Assembly (NCBI RefSeq): GCF_002007115.1
Contig: NZ_MVAD01000001.1
Coordinates: 3,100,001-3,164,000 of the forward strand
DNA length: 64,000 nt
Reading direction: 5' to 3'
Source of the DNA: Massilia sp. KIM
GTDB lineage: Bacteria > Pseudomonadota > Gammaproteobacteria > Burkholderiales > Burkholderiaceae_D
The translations under genes were made by a program, and so were the position numbers. Below are positions 25,937-34,738 of the stretch, piece after piece; position 1 is the first letter of the stretch, and the number at the start of each line of letters is the position of its first letter. The notes below the pieces were generated by a model that was given only the letters and a program-made list of their open reading frames with translations, did no database searches and was not told the origin of the DNA.

Positions 25937-26635
25937 TTAGCCGCGCGCAGGCTGCTGCATCCAGGCCTTGAATGCATTGCGGTTGCGCGAACAGACATAC
26001 ACCTTGCCCTTGCCCGAGAAGCGAAGCACCATGCCTTCGCCGCTGGTCTGGCTGTTGATCAGGTTGCCCAGGAAGCCGCCGCTGGTGCCGGTCGTGATCG
26101 AGATCTCGTAGCGCAGCGTGCTGTCCCAGGCCACCACGTGCGCGTTGTCGATGATCGCGTCCTTGCCCGGCTCGACGTCCAGCAGCGACATCGATCCGAA
26201 GCCCGACACCACCACCTGCCCGCTGCCCGAGGTCTCGGTGACGAAGAAACCGCCGCTCTGCGCGAACAAGGCATTGCCCACGCTCTGGGTACGCACCTTC
26301 AGCTCCACCCCGGAGGTGGCGGCGACGAAGGCGCCGTCGCTGATGATGTACTGATTCGGACCGCAGTCGACGATCTGCATCGCCCCCGGCAGGGTCGGCG
26401 AGAGCAGGCAGTCGCCATCGCCGCGGGTGGCTTCGATGTGCTGCTGGAAGAAGGACTCGCCGTTGGCGAAGGTGCGCATCAGCGCGCTCCCCAGCCCGCC
26501 CTTCATCTTGCCCTTCAGGTCGAGCGTCGATTCCATCATCACCATCGCATCCGATTCGCAATAGATGGTTTCGCCGCGGCGCATCGAGACGTGCAGGAAG
26601 GGATCGACGTCCCCGGTCACGGTAAACACTGGCAT
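25937..26635 (-). CDS. AIM24/TIGR00266 family protein
   Basis: A 232-residue all-beta protein of the AIM24 family. Recognisable elements are a repeated beta pattern with GETIYCESDAMVMMES near residue 20, GLGSALMRTFANGESFF near residue 47, SGSGQVVVSGFGSM and a GGFLGNLINSQTSGEGMVLRFSGKG end. Bacterial members of this family commonly sit beside TerD genes, as here, between two terD paralogues. Their role is unknown. The spacing of 26 nt and 52 nt to its neighbours suggests one transcript. Confidence 0.9.
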   Translation of the reverse strand: MPVFTVTGDVDPFLHVSMRRGETIYCESDAMVMMESTLDLKGKMKGGLGSALMRTFANGESFFQQHIEATRGDGDCLLSPTLPGAMQIVDCGPNQYIISDGAFVAATSGVELKVRTQSVGNALFAQSGGFFVTETSGSGQVVVSGFGSMSLLDVEPGKDAIIDNAHVVAWDSTLRYEISITTGTSGGFLGNLINSQTSGEGMVLRFSGKGKVYVCSRNRNAFKAWMQQPARG

Positions 26636-26687
26636 GGTGGCTTCCTTTCAAAGGGCGGCCCGTCGCCGGGCAGCCCGCGGTAAGTGA

Positions 26688-27263
26688 TTAGACGTTGACG
26701 CCGAAGTTGCGGGCCAGCGGACCGAGGCCGCCGTTGAAGCCCTGGCCGATGGCGCGGAACTTCCAGTCGGCGCCGTTGCGGTACACCTCGCCGAAGATCA
26801 TCGCGCCTTCGGTCGAGCTGTCTTCCGACAGGTCGTAGCGCGCGATCTCCTGGTTGCTGGCGGCGTTGACGCAGCGGATGTAGGCCTTGCCCACCATGCC
26901 GAAGTTCTGGCGGCGCGCCTCGGCGTCGTGGATGGTCACGCCCAGCACCACCTTGTCGACGTCGGCCGGCACCTTGGACAGGTCGATCGAGACGGTTTCG
27001 TCGTCGCCCTCGCCTTCGCCGGTGCGGTTGTCGCCCGAGTGCACGACCGAACCGTCGGCCGACTTCAGGTTGTTGTAGAAGATGAAGTCGCTGTCCGAAC
27101 GCACCTTGCCGGAGGCGTTCAGCAGGAACACGGCGCCGTCGAGGTCGAAGGCGGCGCCGTCGGTGGCGCGCACGTCCCAGCCGAGACCGACCTTGAGCTG
27201 GGTCAGGCCCGGCGCTTCTTTCGACAGGTTGACGTTGCCGCCTTTTTGCAGACTGATTGCCAT
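26688..27263 (-). CDS. TerD family protein
   Basis: A 191-residue TerD-domain protein. The ATG at 27263 follows AGGAGA. It opens [19 protein letters not shown], has GLGWDVR near residue 28 and the acidic [19 protein letters not shown] segment near residue 76. It ends with KFRAIGQGF and a short tail. It resembles classic TerD/TerE closely and is the more canonical of the two paralogues here. It is second in the unit after the DUF475 gene, 120 nt downstream of it. Confidence 0.94.
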   Translation of the reverse strand: MAISLQKGGNVNLSKEAPGLTQLKVGLGWDVRATDGAAFDLDGAVFLLNASGKVRSDSDFIFYNNLKSADGSVVHSGDNRTGEGEGDDETVSIDLSKVPADVDKVVLGVTIHDAEARRQNFGMVGKAYIRCVNAASNQEIARYDLSEDSSTEGAMIFGEVYRNGADWKFRAIGQGFNGGLGPLARNFGVNV

Positions 27264-27383
27264 GGATGTCTCTCCTAATGTAAGACTACGTGTGAACACC
27301 GGGGTTGACCGCAGCGAGCTGGTGTTCTGCCACTCGCCGGGGATTCCTGCGGGCCGGCCGATGCCGTCCCGCTCTTGCTTCGC

Positions 27384-28448
27384 TCAGGCCGGCAGCTTCT
27401 CGCCGTCGGCGTCTTCCAGCGCCATGCGCTTCTTGTACTGCACCGAACTCCACAGCGAGGCCAGGATGAAGGCCACACCCACCAGGCCGGTCACCAGTTC
27501 CGGCACGTGGAACTTCATCGAGGCCAGCATGATCACGGCCAGGATACCGATCGCATAGTGCGCGCCGTGCTCCAGGTAGACGAACTCGTCCAGCGTGCCC
27601 TTGCGCACCAGGTACACGGTCATCGAACGCACGAACATCGCGCCGATCGCCAGGCCCAGCATGATGATCACGACGTCGGTGGTGATCGCGAAGGCGCCGA
27701 TCACGCCGTCGAAGCTGAACGAGGCATCCAGCACCTCGAGGTAGAGGAAGCCGCCGATACCGCCGCGCTTGACCATCTCGCCGACGTCGCCGCCGCCCTC
27801 TTCGCTCTTCTCGAGCAGGCTGGACAGCATGTCGACACCGACGTAGACCAGGATGCCCCACAGGCCGGCGATCAACACCACCATCTTCTGGGCTTCATCC
27901 ACATAGGTCATCGAGAACAGCAGGGCGGCGATCGCCACCATCACCGAAATCGAGGACACGCGGCCGAGCGTGGCCAGTTTCTTCTCGAAGTTGCCCAGCC
28001 AGTGGGTTTCCTTCTCGTCGTCCAGCAGGAAGTTCAGGAAGACCAGCAGCAGGAACATGCCGCCGAAGGCCGCCACTTCCGCATGGTGGTTGGTCAGGTG
28101 CGAGGAGAAGCCCTTGGGATCGGTCAGCGCCAGGTTCCACACGTCCATCATGCCCAGGTCGGCCGCCACGGCGACGATGACCAGCGGGAACACCAGGCGC
28201 ATGCCGAACACGGCGATGATCATGCCCAGGCCCAGGAAGAGCTTGAGCCAGAACTCGTCCCAGCCCTTGAGCACCGAGGCGTTGACCACCGCGTTGTCGA
28301 AGGACAGCGAGACCTCCATCACCGACAGGATGGTGGCGATGCCAATCGCGGTCAGCGCGCCGGCCACCCCGCTATGCTCGTAACCCCACCAGCCGGCCAG
28401 TCCCAGGCAGATGAAGGTCACGACGAATGACCATGTGAAGTGCTTCAT
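27384..28448 (-). CDS. DUF475 (TerC-like) integral membrane protein
   Basis: A 354-residue inner-membrane protein of about nine helices. The two TerC-type signatures are clear: MEVSLSFDNAVVNA near residue 44 and LEVLDASFSFDGVIGAF near residue 240, with paired acidic residues inside membrane helices as in metal-handling TerC proteins. It is first in the unit DUF475, terD, AIM24, terD, which resembles minimal ter-type modules lacking terA/terB/terZ. It diverges from a NhaR-like regulator gene across a 110-bp intergenic region, so the regulator may control it. Confidence 0.93.
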   Translation of the reverse strand: MKHFTWSFVVTFICLGLAGWWGYEHSGVAGALTAIGIATILSVMEVSLSFDNAVVNASVLKGWDEFWLKLFLGLGMIIAVFGMRLVFPLVIVAVAADLGMMDVWNLALTDPKGFSSHLTNHHAEVAAFGGMFLLLVFLNFLLDDEKETHWLGNFEKKLATLGRVSSISVMVAIAALLFSMTYVDEAQKMVVLIAGLWGILVYVGVDMLSSLLEKSEEGGGDVGEMVKRGGIGGFLYLEVLDASFSFDGVIGAFAITTDVVIIMLGLAIGAMFVRSMTVYLVRKGTLDEFVYLEHGAHYAIGILAVIMLASMKFHVPELVTGLVGVAFILASLWSSVQYKKRMALEDADGEKLPA

Positions 28449-28558
28449 ATTGTTTTCCCCTCTTGGATATTAAAAATTCGACAGGATGCAGTGTAAGCCC
28501 GTGCACCATCATGGAAAAGCGAAGATAATGGAAGCGTTACTTCTAAAAAACCGAAGCC

Positions 28559-29467
28559 ATGAAGAATAGCCCGCCAAATTTCCGCCATCTGCATTACTTC
28601 TGGGTCGTGGCCAAGGAAGGCAGCATCACGCGCGCCGCGGCGCGCCTCGGGCTTGCCATCCAGACGGTCAGCACCCAGTTGGCCCTGCTCGAGCAATCCT
28701 TCGGAAAATCCCTGTTCACCCAGCAAGGCCGACGCCTGAGCCTGACGGAAGCCGGCCGTCTCGTACTCTCCTATGCGGACCAGATCTTCCTTCTGGGGGA
28801 ACAGATGCAGGAGGCGATCGACGAGTCGGGCAGCGCGCGCATCCGGCTGACGGTCGGCATCTCGGATTCCCTGCCCAAGTTCACCGCCTACCGCCTGCTG
28901 GAAGTCACCACCCGGCTCGACAAACCGGTGCGCCTCGTATGCTACGAAGACCAGTATGAGGCCCTTCTCGGGGATCTGGCGCTGCATAAGTTGGATGTGG
29001 TCCTGACCGACCGCGCGGTGCCGCCCGGCACCACCCTGCGCGTGTTCAGCCACCTGCTGGCCGAAAGCGCGATGTACGTGGTGGGCGCGCCGGCGCTGGC
29101 CGCGCTGCACCGCGACGGCTTCCCGGACGCCCTGGACGGCGCCCCCTTCCTGCTGCCGACCCGCAACAACGCGCTGCGCGCCAAGATCGACGACTGGTTC
29201 GAGCGCCATGAGGTGCGCCCGGACGTGGTCGGCGAATTCGAGGACAATGCCTTGCTCAATACCTTCGGACGGCGCGGGCTGGGCCTGTTCTTCACCCCCT
29301 CCGCCCCGCTCGAAGTGATCCAGGAGCAGCTGGGCGCCGAGCTGGTCGGGAAGGTGCCGGAAGTCAACGAGCACTTCTACGCCATCTCGAACGAACGCAA
29401 GATCAAGCATCCGGCGGTCGAGGCCATCCTCAACGCCGTGCACGAGGGCGTGCTGTCCGCGGGTTGA
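28559..29467 (+). CDS. nhaR: LysR-family regulator, NhaR-like
   Basis: A 302-residue LysR-type transcription factor. The start FRHLHYFWVVAKEGSITRAAARLGL closely matches NhaR, the sodium-responsive activator of the NhaA antiporter in enterobacteria. The helix-turn-helix lies at about residues 20-42. The C-terminal effector domain is of usual length. No nhaA is next to it; it is divergent from the DUF475/terD operon. The symbol reflects family likeness only, and the local target may be the ter-like genes. Confidence 0.85.
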   Translation: MKNSPPNFRHLHYFWVVAKEGSITRAAARLGLAIQTVSTQLALLEQSFGKSLFTQQGRRLSLTEAGRLVLSYADQIFLLGEQMQEAIDESGSARIRLTVGISDSLPKFTAYRLLEVTTRLDKPVRLVCYEDQYEALLGDLALHKLDVVLTDRAVPPGTTLRVFSHLLAESAMYVVGAPALAALHRDGFPDALDGAPFLLPTRNNALRAKIDDWFERHEVRPDVVGEFEDNALLNTFGRRGLGLFFTPSAPLEVIQEQLGAELVGKVPEVNEHFYAISNERKIKHPAVEAILNAVHEGVLSAG

Positions 29468-29514
29468 GCGGTACAATGGAGCCGGCTTTTGCCTTTTGTT
29501 AACTAACCACCGGT

Positions 29515-30873
29515 ATGCAAAACTTTTTATTCGTCGTTCTCGCCCTCTTCCTGGTGGCGCTGAACGGCTTTTTCGTGGCGGCCGAGTTCGGCATCGTCAC
29601 CCTGCGCAAGACCCGCGTGCGGGCCATCGCCAAGACGGCGGGATTGCGCGGACGCATCCTCGCCAAGGTCCACGGCCAGCTCGACGCCTACCTGTCGGCC
29701 TGCCAGCTCGGCATCACCCTGGCGTCGCTGGGCCTGGGCTGGGTCGGCGAACCGGCCTTCGCCAGCCTGCTCGAACCGCTGTTCGCCCTTGCCGGCATCA
29801 CTTCCGAGGAAGTGATCCACGGCGTGTCCTTCATCGTCGCCTTCTCGGTGATCTCCTTCCTGCACATCGTGGTGGGCGAACTGGCTCCCAAGTCGCTGGC
29901 GATCCGGGTGCCGGAAGCGGTGGCCCTGTGGTGCGCCCTGCCCCTGTACGCCTTCTACTGGGCGATGTACCCGGCGATCTACGTGCTCAACGCCAGCGCC
30001 AACATGGTGCTGCGCCTGGCCGGCCTGGCCGGCGCCGGCGGCCACGAGACCCATTACTCGCTCGACGAGCTCAAGCTGATCCTGCGCACCAACACCAGCA
30101 CCAGCCCGAATGCGCCGGACGAGAAGTTCACCCACGACGAACGCAACATCCTGGCCCAGTCGCTCGACTTCGGCCAACTGGCGGTGTCCGACCTGATGCG
30201 CCCGATTAACGAGGTGAGCGCCCTGTACGCCAGCCGCTCGCTGGAGCAGAACCTCGAGACGGTGCGCCGCAACCGCTTCTCGCGCTATCCCTATTTCGAC
30301 ACCGACGGCGAAGAGGTGCTGGGCGTGATCCACCTGAAGGACCTGTTCTTCGCCCTGCAGGCCGGCCGCGCCATCACCGACCTGACCCAGTTCCTGCGCC
30401 CGGTCGAGACGATCTCGGCGCGCACTCCCGCCCAGGACATCTTCCGGCGCTTCCGCAGCGGCGCCCCGCACTTCGCCCTGATCGGCGAAAAGGGCAAGCG
30501 CCCGGTCGGCTTCATCACCCTCGACAACCTGCTGGGCGCGATGGTGGGCGAGATCCGCGACGAATTCCGCCTCAACGAGAACGACTGGATGAAGCAGGCC
30601 GACGGCACCTACATCGGCAAGGCCAGCCTGCCGATCTTCTCGCTCGAGCGCCTGCTCGGGATCGACATCGACAACGAGGAGATGGGCCTGGACGAGGTCG
30701 AGTCGGTGGGGGGCCTGCTGATGGCCAAGCTGGGCGACATTCCCAAGCAGGGCCAGCGCATCGCCTTCCCGCGCTTCGACGTGGTGGTCAAGAAGATGAA
30801 CGGCCCGCGCATCCTGCTGGTGAAGGTCATTCCCCGGGCGGCGCGCGGCGAACACGACGAGGACCAGGACTGA
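29515..30873 (+). CDS. CNNM/CorC-type hemolysin family membrane protein
   Basis: A 452-residue protein. An N-terminal DUF21/CNNM membrane domain (about 1-190, three to four helices with LNGFFVAAEFGIVTLRKTR) is followed by two CBS domains (about 205-330, with VSDLMRPINEVSAL) and a C-terminal CorC_HlyC domain (about 345-435). Relatives work in magnesium/cobalt efflux or are called hemolysins without proof. TACAAT just after the preceding gene (about 29473) may be its -10. It is followed after 2 nt by an alpha/beta hydrolase gene. Confidence 0.93.
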   Translation: MQNFLFVVLALFLVALNGFFVAAEFGIVTLRKTRVRAIAKTAGLRGRILAKVHGQLDAYLSACQLGITLASLGLGWVGEPAFASLLEPLFALAGITSEEVIHGVSFIVAFSVISFLHIVVGELAPKSLAIRVPEAVALWCALPLYAFYWAMYPAIYVLNASANMVLRLAGLAGAGGHETHYSLDELKLILRTNTSTSPNAPDEKFTHDERNILAQSLDFGQLAVSDLMRPINEVSALYASRSLEQNLETVRRNRFSRYPYFDTDGEEVLGVIHLKDLFFALQAGRAITDLTQFLRPVETISARTPAQDIFRRFRSGAPHFALIGEKGKRPVGFITLDNLLGAMVGEIRDEFRLNENDWMKQADGTYIGKASLPIFSLERLLGIDIDNEEMGLDEVESVGGLLMAKLGDIPKQGQRIAFPRFDVVVKKMNGPRILLVKVIPRAARGEHDEDQD

Positions 30874-30875
30874 AC

Positions 30876-31679
30876 ATGAATATCGCGTTTCGCAATCACG
30901 TGCAGGTCGCCGGCGAAGGCGAGGCCACGCTGGTGTTCCTCCACGGTTTCGGCTGCGACCAGAGCATGTGGCGCTTCCTGGCGCCGCATTACGCGCAGCG
31001 CTACCGCACCGTCCTGTACGACCTGACCGGCAGCGGCCGCTCGGACCACGCGGCTTATGGGCGCGAGCGCTACGCCAGCCTGCACGGCCACGCCGAGGAC
31101 CTGCTCGAGATCGTCGACGAATTCGCCAGCGGGCCGGTGGTGGTGGTCGGGCACTCGGTCAGCGCCATGATCGGGATGCTGGGCACCATCCGGGCGCCCG
31201 GGCGCTTCGCGGCCCAAGTGATGCTCGGGCCTTCCGCCTGCTACCTTAACGACGGCTTCTACCTCGGCGGCTTCGCGCGCAGCGAGATAGAGGAACTACT
31301 GGCCACGATGGAGTCCAACTACCTGGACTGGTCGGCGCGCATGGCGCCCGCCATCATGGGCGCGCCCGGCCAGCCCGAGCTGGGCAAGGAGCTGGTGGAC
31401 GCCTTCTGCCGCAACAACCCGGACATCGCGCGCCACTTCGCGCGCGTGACCTTCCTGTCCGACCATCGCGAGGACGCGCAGCTGTCGGAGACTCCGGCCC
31501 TCATCCTGCAATGCAGCGAAGACCTGATCGCCCCGCGCACGGCCGGCGAATTCCTGCAGCGCAAGCTGCCCAACGCCACCCTGCGCATGATCGGGAACGT
31601 CGGCCACTGCGCCCACATGAGCGCGCCCGGGGCCTGCATGCGCGAGATCGACGCTTTCCTGCCGACGGTACTGGGCTGA
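30876..31679 (+). CDS. Alpha/beta hydrolase, RsbQ-like
   Basis: A 267-residue cytoplasmic alpha/beta hydrolase. The catalytic triad is visible: Ser in GHSVSAMIG (about residue 95), Asp in CSEDLIAP (about 213) and His in GHCAHMSAP (about 246). The oxyanion motif is LHGFGCDQSMW. These features match RsbQ, the stress-pathway hydrolase of Bacillus and its plant relatives KAI2/D14. No RsbP-like PAS phosphatase is adjacent. It starts 2 nt after the CNNM gene stop and is probably translationally coupled. Confidence 0.9.
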   Translation: MNIAFRNHVQVAGEGEATLVFLHGFGCDQSMWRFLAPHYAQRYRTVLYDLTGSGRSDHAAYGRERYASLHGHAEDLLEIVDEFASGPVVVVGHSVSAMIGMLGTIRAPGRFAAQVMLGPSACYLNDGFYLGGFARSEIEELLATMESNYLDWSARMAPAIMGAPGQPELGKELVDAFCRNNPDIARHFARVTFLSDHREDAQLSETPALILQCSEDLIAPRTAGEFLQRKLPNATLRMIGNVGHCAHMSAPGACMREIDAFLPTVLG

Positions 31680-31736
31680 GGGCGCTTGAATGGCGCCCTG
31701 CTGTCAGGGCGTCGGTTTTGGCATCAACCGAGGGCC

Positions 31737-31895
31737 GCCGCCCCTGAGGCTGAAAGAACACGGTCGCCCAAGACGCTGAGTGGAAAACCGTCGCCCCTGA
31801 CGCTGAGTGGAAAATTGTCGCCCCTGACGCTGAATGGAAACCGTCGCCCCTGACGCAAACCGGAAAACCTCGCCCTAGACGCAAACCCTGAATCC
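31737..31895. repeat. Tandem array of about six 26-27-bp units
   Basis: Degenerate direct repeats with core GTCGCCCCTGACGCTGAGTGGAAA; units start near 31737, 31763, 31790, 31817, 31843 and 31870. The 27-bp period keeps a minus-strand reading frame open (a 9-residue HSASGAT-type repeat), but there is no start signal and the frame runs into the hydrolase gene. There are no unique spacers, so it is not a CRISPR. Confidence 0.85.
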
Positions 31896-31981
31896 GTCGT
31901 CCCCGCGAAGGCGGGGACCCAAGTTCCTTTGCGCCGACGTGATGCATGCAAACTTGGGCCCCCGCCTTCGCGGGGGCGACG
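31896..31981. repeat. 86-nt inverted REP pair
   Basis: Two inverted arms each carry a hairpin (GTCCCCGC-GAAG-GCGGGGAC and its GC-richer partner) plus the conserved CCCAAGTT tail pointing inwards. The same GCGGG-ACCCAAGTT motif recurs once at 54981-55010. This is the form of a REP doublet. It lies between two unrelated tandem arrays. Confidence 0.8.
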
Positions 31982-31996
31982 TTCATGCGCCAGCAA

Positions 31997-32130
31997 TGCC
32001 GGTTCAGTTCAGCAGTGCTTTCGTCAGTTTCCGATTCAGTTCGGTGCTGCTTGGGTCAAGTTCCGCTTCAGTTCCGTGCTGCTTCGGTAAGTGCCGCTTC
32101 GGTTCGGTGCTGCTTCGGTCAAATGCCGCG
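31997..32130. repeat. Tandem array of about four 31-32-bp units
   Basis: Degenerate units of the form TGCCGCTTCAGTTCGGTGCTGC plus TTCGGTCAAG start near 31997, 32030, 32062 and 32092, with a partial fifth at 32124. Together with the preceding array and REP pair they fill the 473-bp gap between the hydrolase gene and the AI-2E permease gene, where I see no gene. Confidence 0.8.
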
Positions 32131-32152
32131 TCATTGGCGCCTCAAGCGCCCC

Positions 32153-33208
32153 TCACTGCTTGACGATCGGATCCTTGGTCCCCGTCCACTCGCTCATCAG
32201 GGAATAGCCCACCGCCAGCAGGGTCGGCCCGATGAACATCCCCACGAAGCCGAAGGCGATCACCCCGCCCAGCACACCCAGCAAGGTGAGCAGGAAAGGC
32301 AGGCTGCTGCCGCGCGAGATCAGCATCGGCCGCACCACGTTGTCCACCCCGCTGATCAGGACCGTGCCCCAGATCGCCATGAAGATCGCCCACCCGGTCT
32401 CGCCCTGGGCGAACAGCCACAGCGCGGCCCCGCCCCACACCAGCGGCGGGCCGACCGGCACCAGGGACGACAGGAAGATCAGCACCGACAGCAGCGGCAC
32501 CGCCGGCACGCCCGCGATGGCGAAGCCGATCGCCGCCACCACGGCCTGGGCCAGCGCCGTGCCCAGCAAGCCGTACATCACGCCGCGCACCGTCTGGCTG
32601 ACCGTGTGCGAGACCGATTCCGCGCCCTCGCCCATCACCTTCTTCATCGTCACCGCGATCACCTCCAGCAGCGCGTGGCCGTCGCGGTAGAAGAAGAAGC
32701 TCACGAAGGCGGCCAGGCTCATCTGCATGACGCCGGTGCCCAGCATGATGCCGCCGGCCAGCAGCCAGCGCCGCGCAGGTTCCACCATGCGCTGGGCCAG
32801 CTCGACCATGCGTTCGCGGCTGGCGATCAGCTGGCGCAGGTAGTTGTCGATCGTCTCGCCGACCAGGGGCAGCTCGCGGATCCAGGCTGGCGGGCCGAGC
32901 TCGCGGTGCTCGACCAGCCAGCGCAGCTGCTCGAAGCCCTTGGCGACATCGTCGGCCAGGTTGTAGGCCACCATCGACAGCGGGAAGATGATCAGGAAGG
33001 TCAGCGTGAGCGTCATCGTCAGCGCCGCCGGGGTGCGGCGGCCGCGCATGAGCTCGAGCAGGCGCAGGTAGAGCGGCCAGGAAGAGATGACGACGGCGGC
33101 CGCGAACAGGATCGCGGCCAGGAAGGGACGGAGGACGTAGAGACAGCCCAGCGTCAGCAGGACGACAATGGCGATGCGGGTGTAGTTCCTGCCCTGGCGT
33201 TGTTCCAT
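32153..33208 (-). CDS. AI-2E (PerM) family permease
   Basis: A 351-residue polytopic membrane protein. Pairs of helices at the N-terminus (about 12-45, 63-85), a cytoplasmic/periplasmic middle segment with PAWIRELPLVGETIDNYLRQ, and C-terminal helices with PVGPPLVWGGAALWLF, SGVDNVVRPMLIS and GGVIAFGFVGMFIGPTLLAV are the standard signatures. Family members include TqsA and Na+/H+ antiporters, so the substrate is open. It ends at the tandem array and is 29 nt downstream of the SCO gene, on the same strand as the oxidase assembly genes. Confidence 0.93.
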   Translation of the reverse strand: MEQRQGRNYTRIAIVVLLTLGCLYVLRPFLAAILFAAAVVISSWPLYLRLLELMRGRRTPAALTMTLTLTFLIIFPLSMVAYNLADDVAKGFEQLRWLVEHRELGPPAWIRELPLVGETIDNYLRQLIASRERMVELAQRMVEPARRWLLAGGIMLGTGVMQMSLAAFVSFFFYRDGHALLEVIAVTMKKVMGEGAESVSHTVSQTVRGVMYGLLGTALAQAVVAAIGFAIAGVPAVPLLSVLIFLSSLVPVGPPLVWGGAALWLFAQGETGWAIFMAIWGTVLISGVDNVVRPMLISRGSSLPFLLTLLGVLGGVIAFGFVGMFIGPTLLAVGYSLMSEWTGTKDPIVKQ

Positions 33209-33237
33209 GCCGTCCTGTTGAAGTGGTGTTTACACCA

Positions 33238-33843
33238 TCATAACAGCTGACGCAGGTCGTGTGCGATCGGTGCGGGGCCCTGGCCGTGGCGCAGGAAGAG
33301 CCTCGCCTTGCCCTCGCGGTCGAACACGTAGCTGCCCGCCGTGTGGTCGATGGTGTACTGGCCCGGCTCGCTGCCCGGCACCTTGCTGTAGAAGACCTTG
33401 AACTCCTTGGCCGTGCGCGCCGTCGCTTCCGCGTCGCCGCGCAGCCCCAGGAAGCGCTTGTCGAAGGCCGGCACGTAGCTGGCCAGCAGCTCCTGGGTGT
33501 CGCGCTCGGGGTCGAGGGTCACGAACAGCACCTGCACCTCGTCGGCGGACGGGCCCAGCTCCTTCAGCACGGCGGCCATCTCGGCCATCGTGGTCGGGCA
33601 CACGTCGGGACATTGGGTATAGCCGAAGAACAGGACGGTCAGCTTGCCGCGGAAGTCCTGCAGGGTGCGCGGCTTGCCGTTGTGATCGGTGAGGGAGAAG
33701 CCCTTGGCGTAGTCCAGCCCGGTCACGTCGACGTTGTTGAAGGCGGCCGGCTTGTTGGCGGCCTTGTCGCAGCCGCCGGCGAAGGCGGCCAGCAGCATCA
33801 GGGCCGCGACGCGCGCAGTGACGTAGGAAGACAGTCGTTTCAT
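33238..33843 (-). CDS. SCO1/SenC copper chaperone
   Basis: A 201-residue membrane-anchored thioredoxin-fold protein that delivers copper to the CuA site of cytochrome c oxidase. It has a lipobox-like AFAGG-C near residue 25. The copper ligands are the CPDVC pair (about 79-83) and the His in YTIDHTAGSYVFD (about 166). It starts 1 nt after the ctaB stop and is the last gene of the ctaA-ctaB-SCO assembly unit. Confidence 0.95.
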   Translation of the reverse strand: MKRLSSYVTARVAALMLLAAFAGGCDKAANKPAAFNNVDVTGLDYAKGFSLTDHNGKPRTLQDFRGKLTVLFFGYTQCPDVCPTTMAEMAAVLKELGPSADEVQVLFVTLDPERDTQELLASYVPAFDKRFLGLRGDAEATARTAKEFKVFYSKVPGSEPGQYTIDHTAGSYVFDREGKARLFLRHGQGPAPIAHDLRQLL

Positions 33844-33844
33844 C

Positions 33845-34738
33845 TCAGAACTTGAAGTAGTGGTCGACGAGCAGGGCAGCGAACAGCAGCGACAGGTAGA
33901 CGATGGACCAGGTAAAGGTCTTGCGCGCGGCCATGTCGCTGTAGTGGCGGTGTACGCGCCAGGAATGGCGCAGGAAGATCGCGTTGAGCACGACGGCCGC
34001 CGCGAGGTAGATCAGGCCGCTCATGCCCACCGCGAAGGGCAGCAAGGTGGTGGCGGCCAGCGCCACGGTGTAGAGCCAGACCTGCAGGCCCGTGAAGCGC
34101 ATGCCGTGGGTGATCGGCAGCATCGGCAGGCCGGAGCGGGCATAGTCGTCGCGGCGGTACATGGCCAGCACCCAGAAGTGCGGCGGGGTCCACATGAAGA
34201 TGATCAGCACCAGCAGCCAAGCCTGCATCGGCACCTCCCCCGCCACCGCGGCCCAGCCGAGGGCCGGCGGCATGGCGCCCGAGAGGCCGCCGATCACGAT
34301 GTTCTGCGGGGTGTTGGGCTTGAGCAGGAGGGTATAGATGAAGGCGTAGCCGACGAAGGTGACGAAGGTCAGCCACATGGTCAGCGGATTGACGAAGGTG
34401 TACAGGATCCACATCCCCGCCCCGCCGATGATGGCGGAGAACAGGATGGTCTGGGTCTGGCTCAGCTCACCCATCGCGGTGGCGCGGCGCGCGGTGCGCG
34501 CCATGCGGGCGTCGATCTCGGCTTCCACGAGGCAGTTCACCGCGAATGCGGCGCCCGCGAGCAGCCAGATGCCGGCCGTGCCGGCGATCAGGGTCTGCCA
34601 GCCCGGGAAGCCGTCGGTGGCGAGGAACATACCGATCACGGCGCAGAACACGGCGAGCTGGGTCACGCGCGGCTTGGTCAGGCTCCAGTACTGCGAGAAC
34701 CGGCTCGGGGATTTATGGATGGCTGTCTGGGTTGTCAT
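33845..34738 (-). CDS. ctaB: Heme O synthase (protoheme IX farnesyltransferase)
   Basis: A 297-residue UbiA-superfamily membrane enzyme adding a farnesyl group to heme B, the first step to heme A for cytochrome oxidase. The ATG at 34738 overlaps the ctaA stop (ATGA). It has [21 protein letters not shown], the first Asp-rich motif in [18 protein letters not shown], and [19 protein letters not shown] (second motif). About nine helices are predicted. The order ctaA-ctaB-SCO is standard for betaproteobacterial oxidase clusters. Confidence 0.96.
   Translation of the reverse strand: MTTQTAIHKSPSRFSQYWSLTKPRVTQLAVFCAVIGMFLATDGFPGWQTLIAGTAGIWLLAGAAFAVNCLVEAEIDARMARTARRATAMGELSQTQTILFSAIIGGAGMWILYTFVNPLTMWLTFVTFVGYAFIYTLLLKPNTPQNIVIGGLSGAMPPALGWAAVAGEVPMQAWLLVLIIFMWTPPHFWVLAMYRRDDYARSGLPMLPITHGMRFTGLQVWLYTVALAATTLLPFAVGMSGLIYLAAAVVLNAIFLRHSWRVHRHYSDMAARKTFTWSIVYLSLLFAALLVDHYFKF

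Noticed and set aside
25326..26651. 441-residue TerD fusion ORF
   Set aside because: The upstream half is an out-of-frame read of the AIM24 gene; the true TerD start at 25910 has a good ribosome-binding site.
31737..31895. Possible CRISPR array
   Set aside because: Units follow each other without unique spacers, are degenerate and no cas gene is near. The same applies to 37622-37780.
31501..31986. Minus-strand ORF with 9-residue repeats (HSASGAT type)
   Set aside because: The frame is open only because the DNA repeat is 27 bp; it overlaps the hydrolase gene, has no start signal and its ends are REP sequence.
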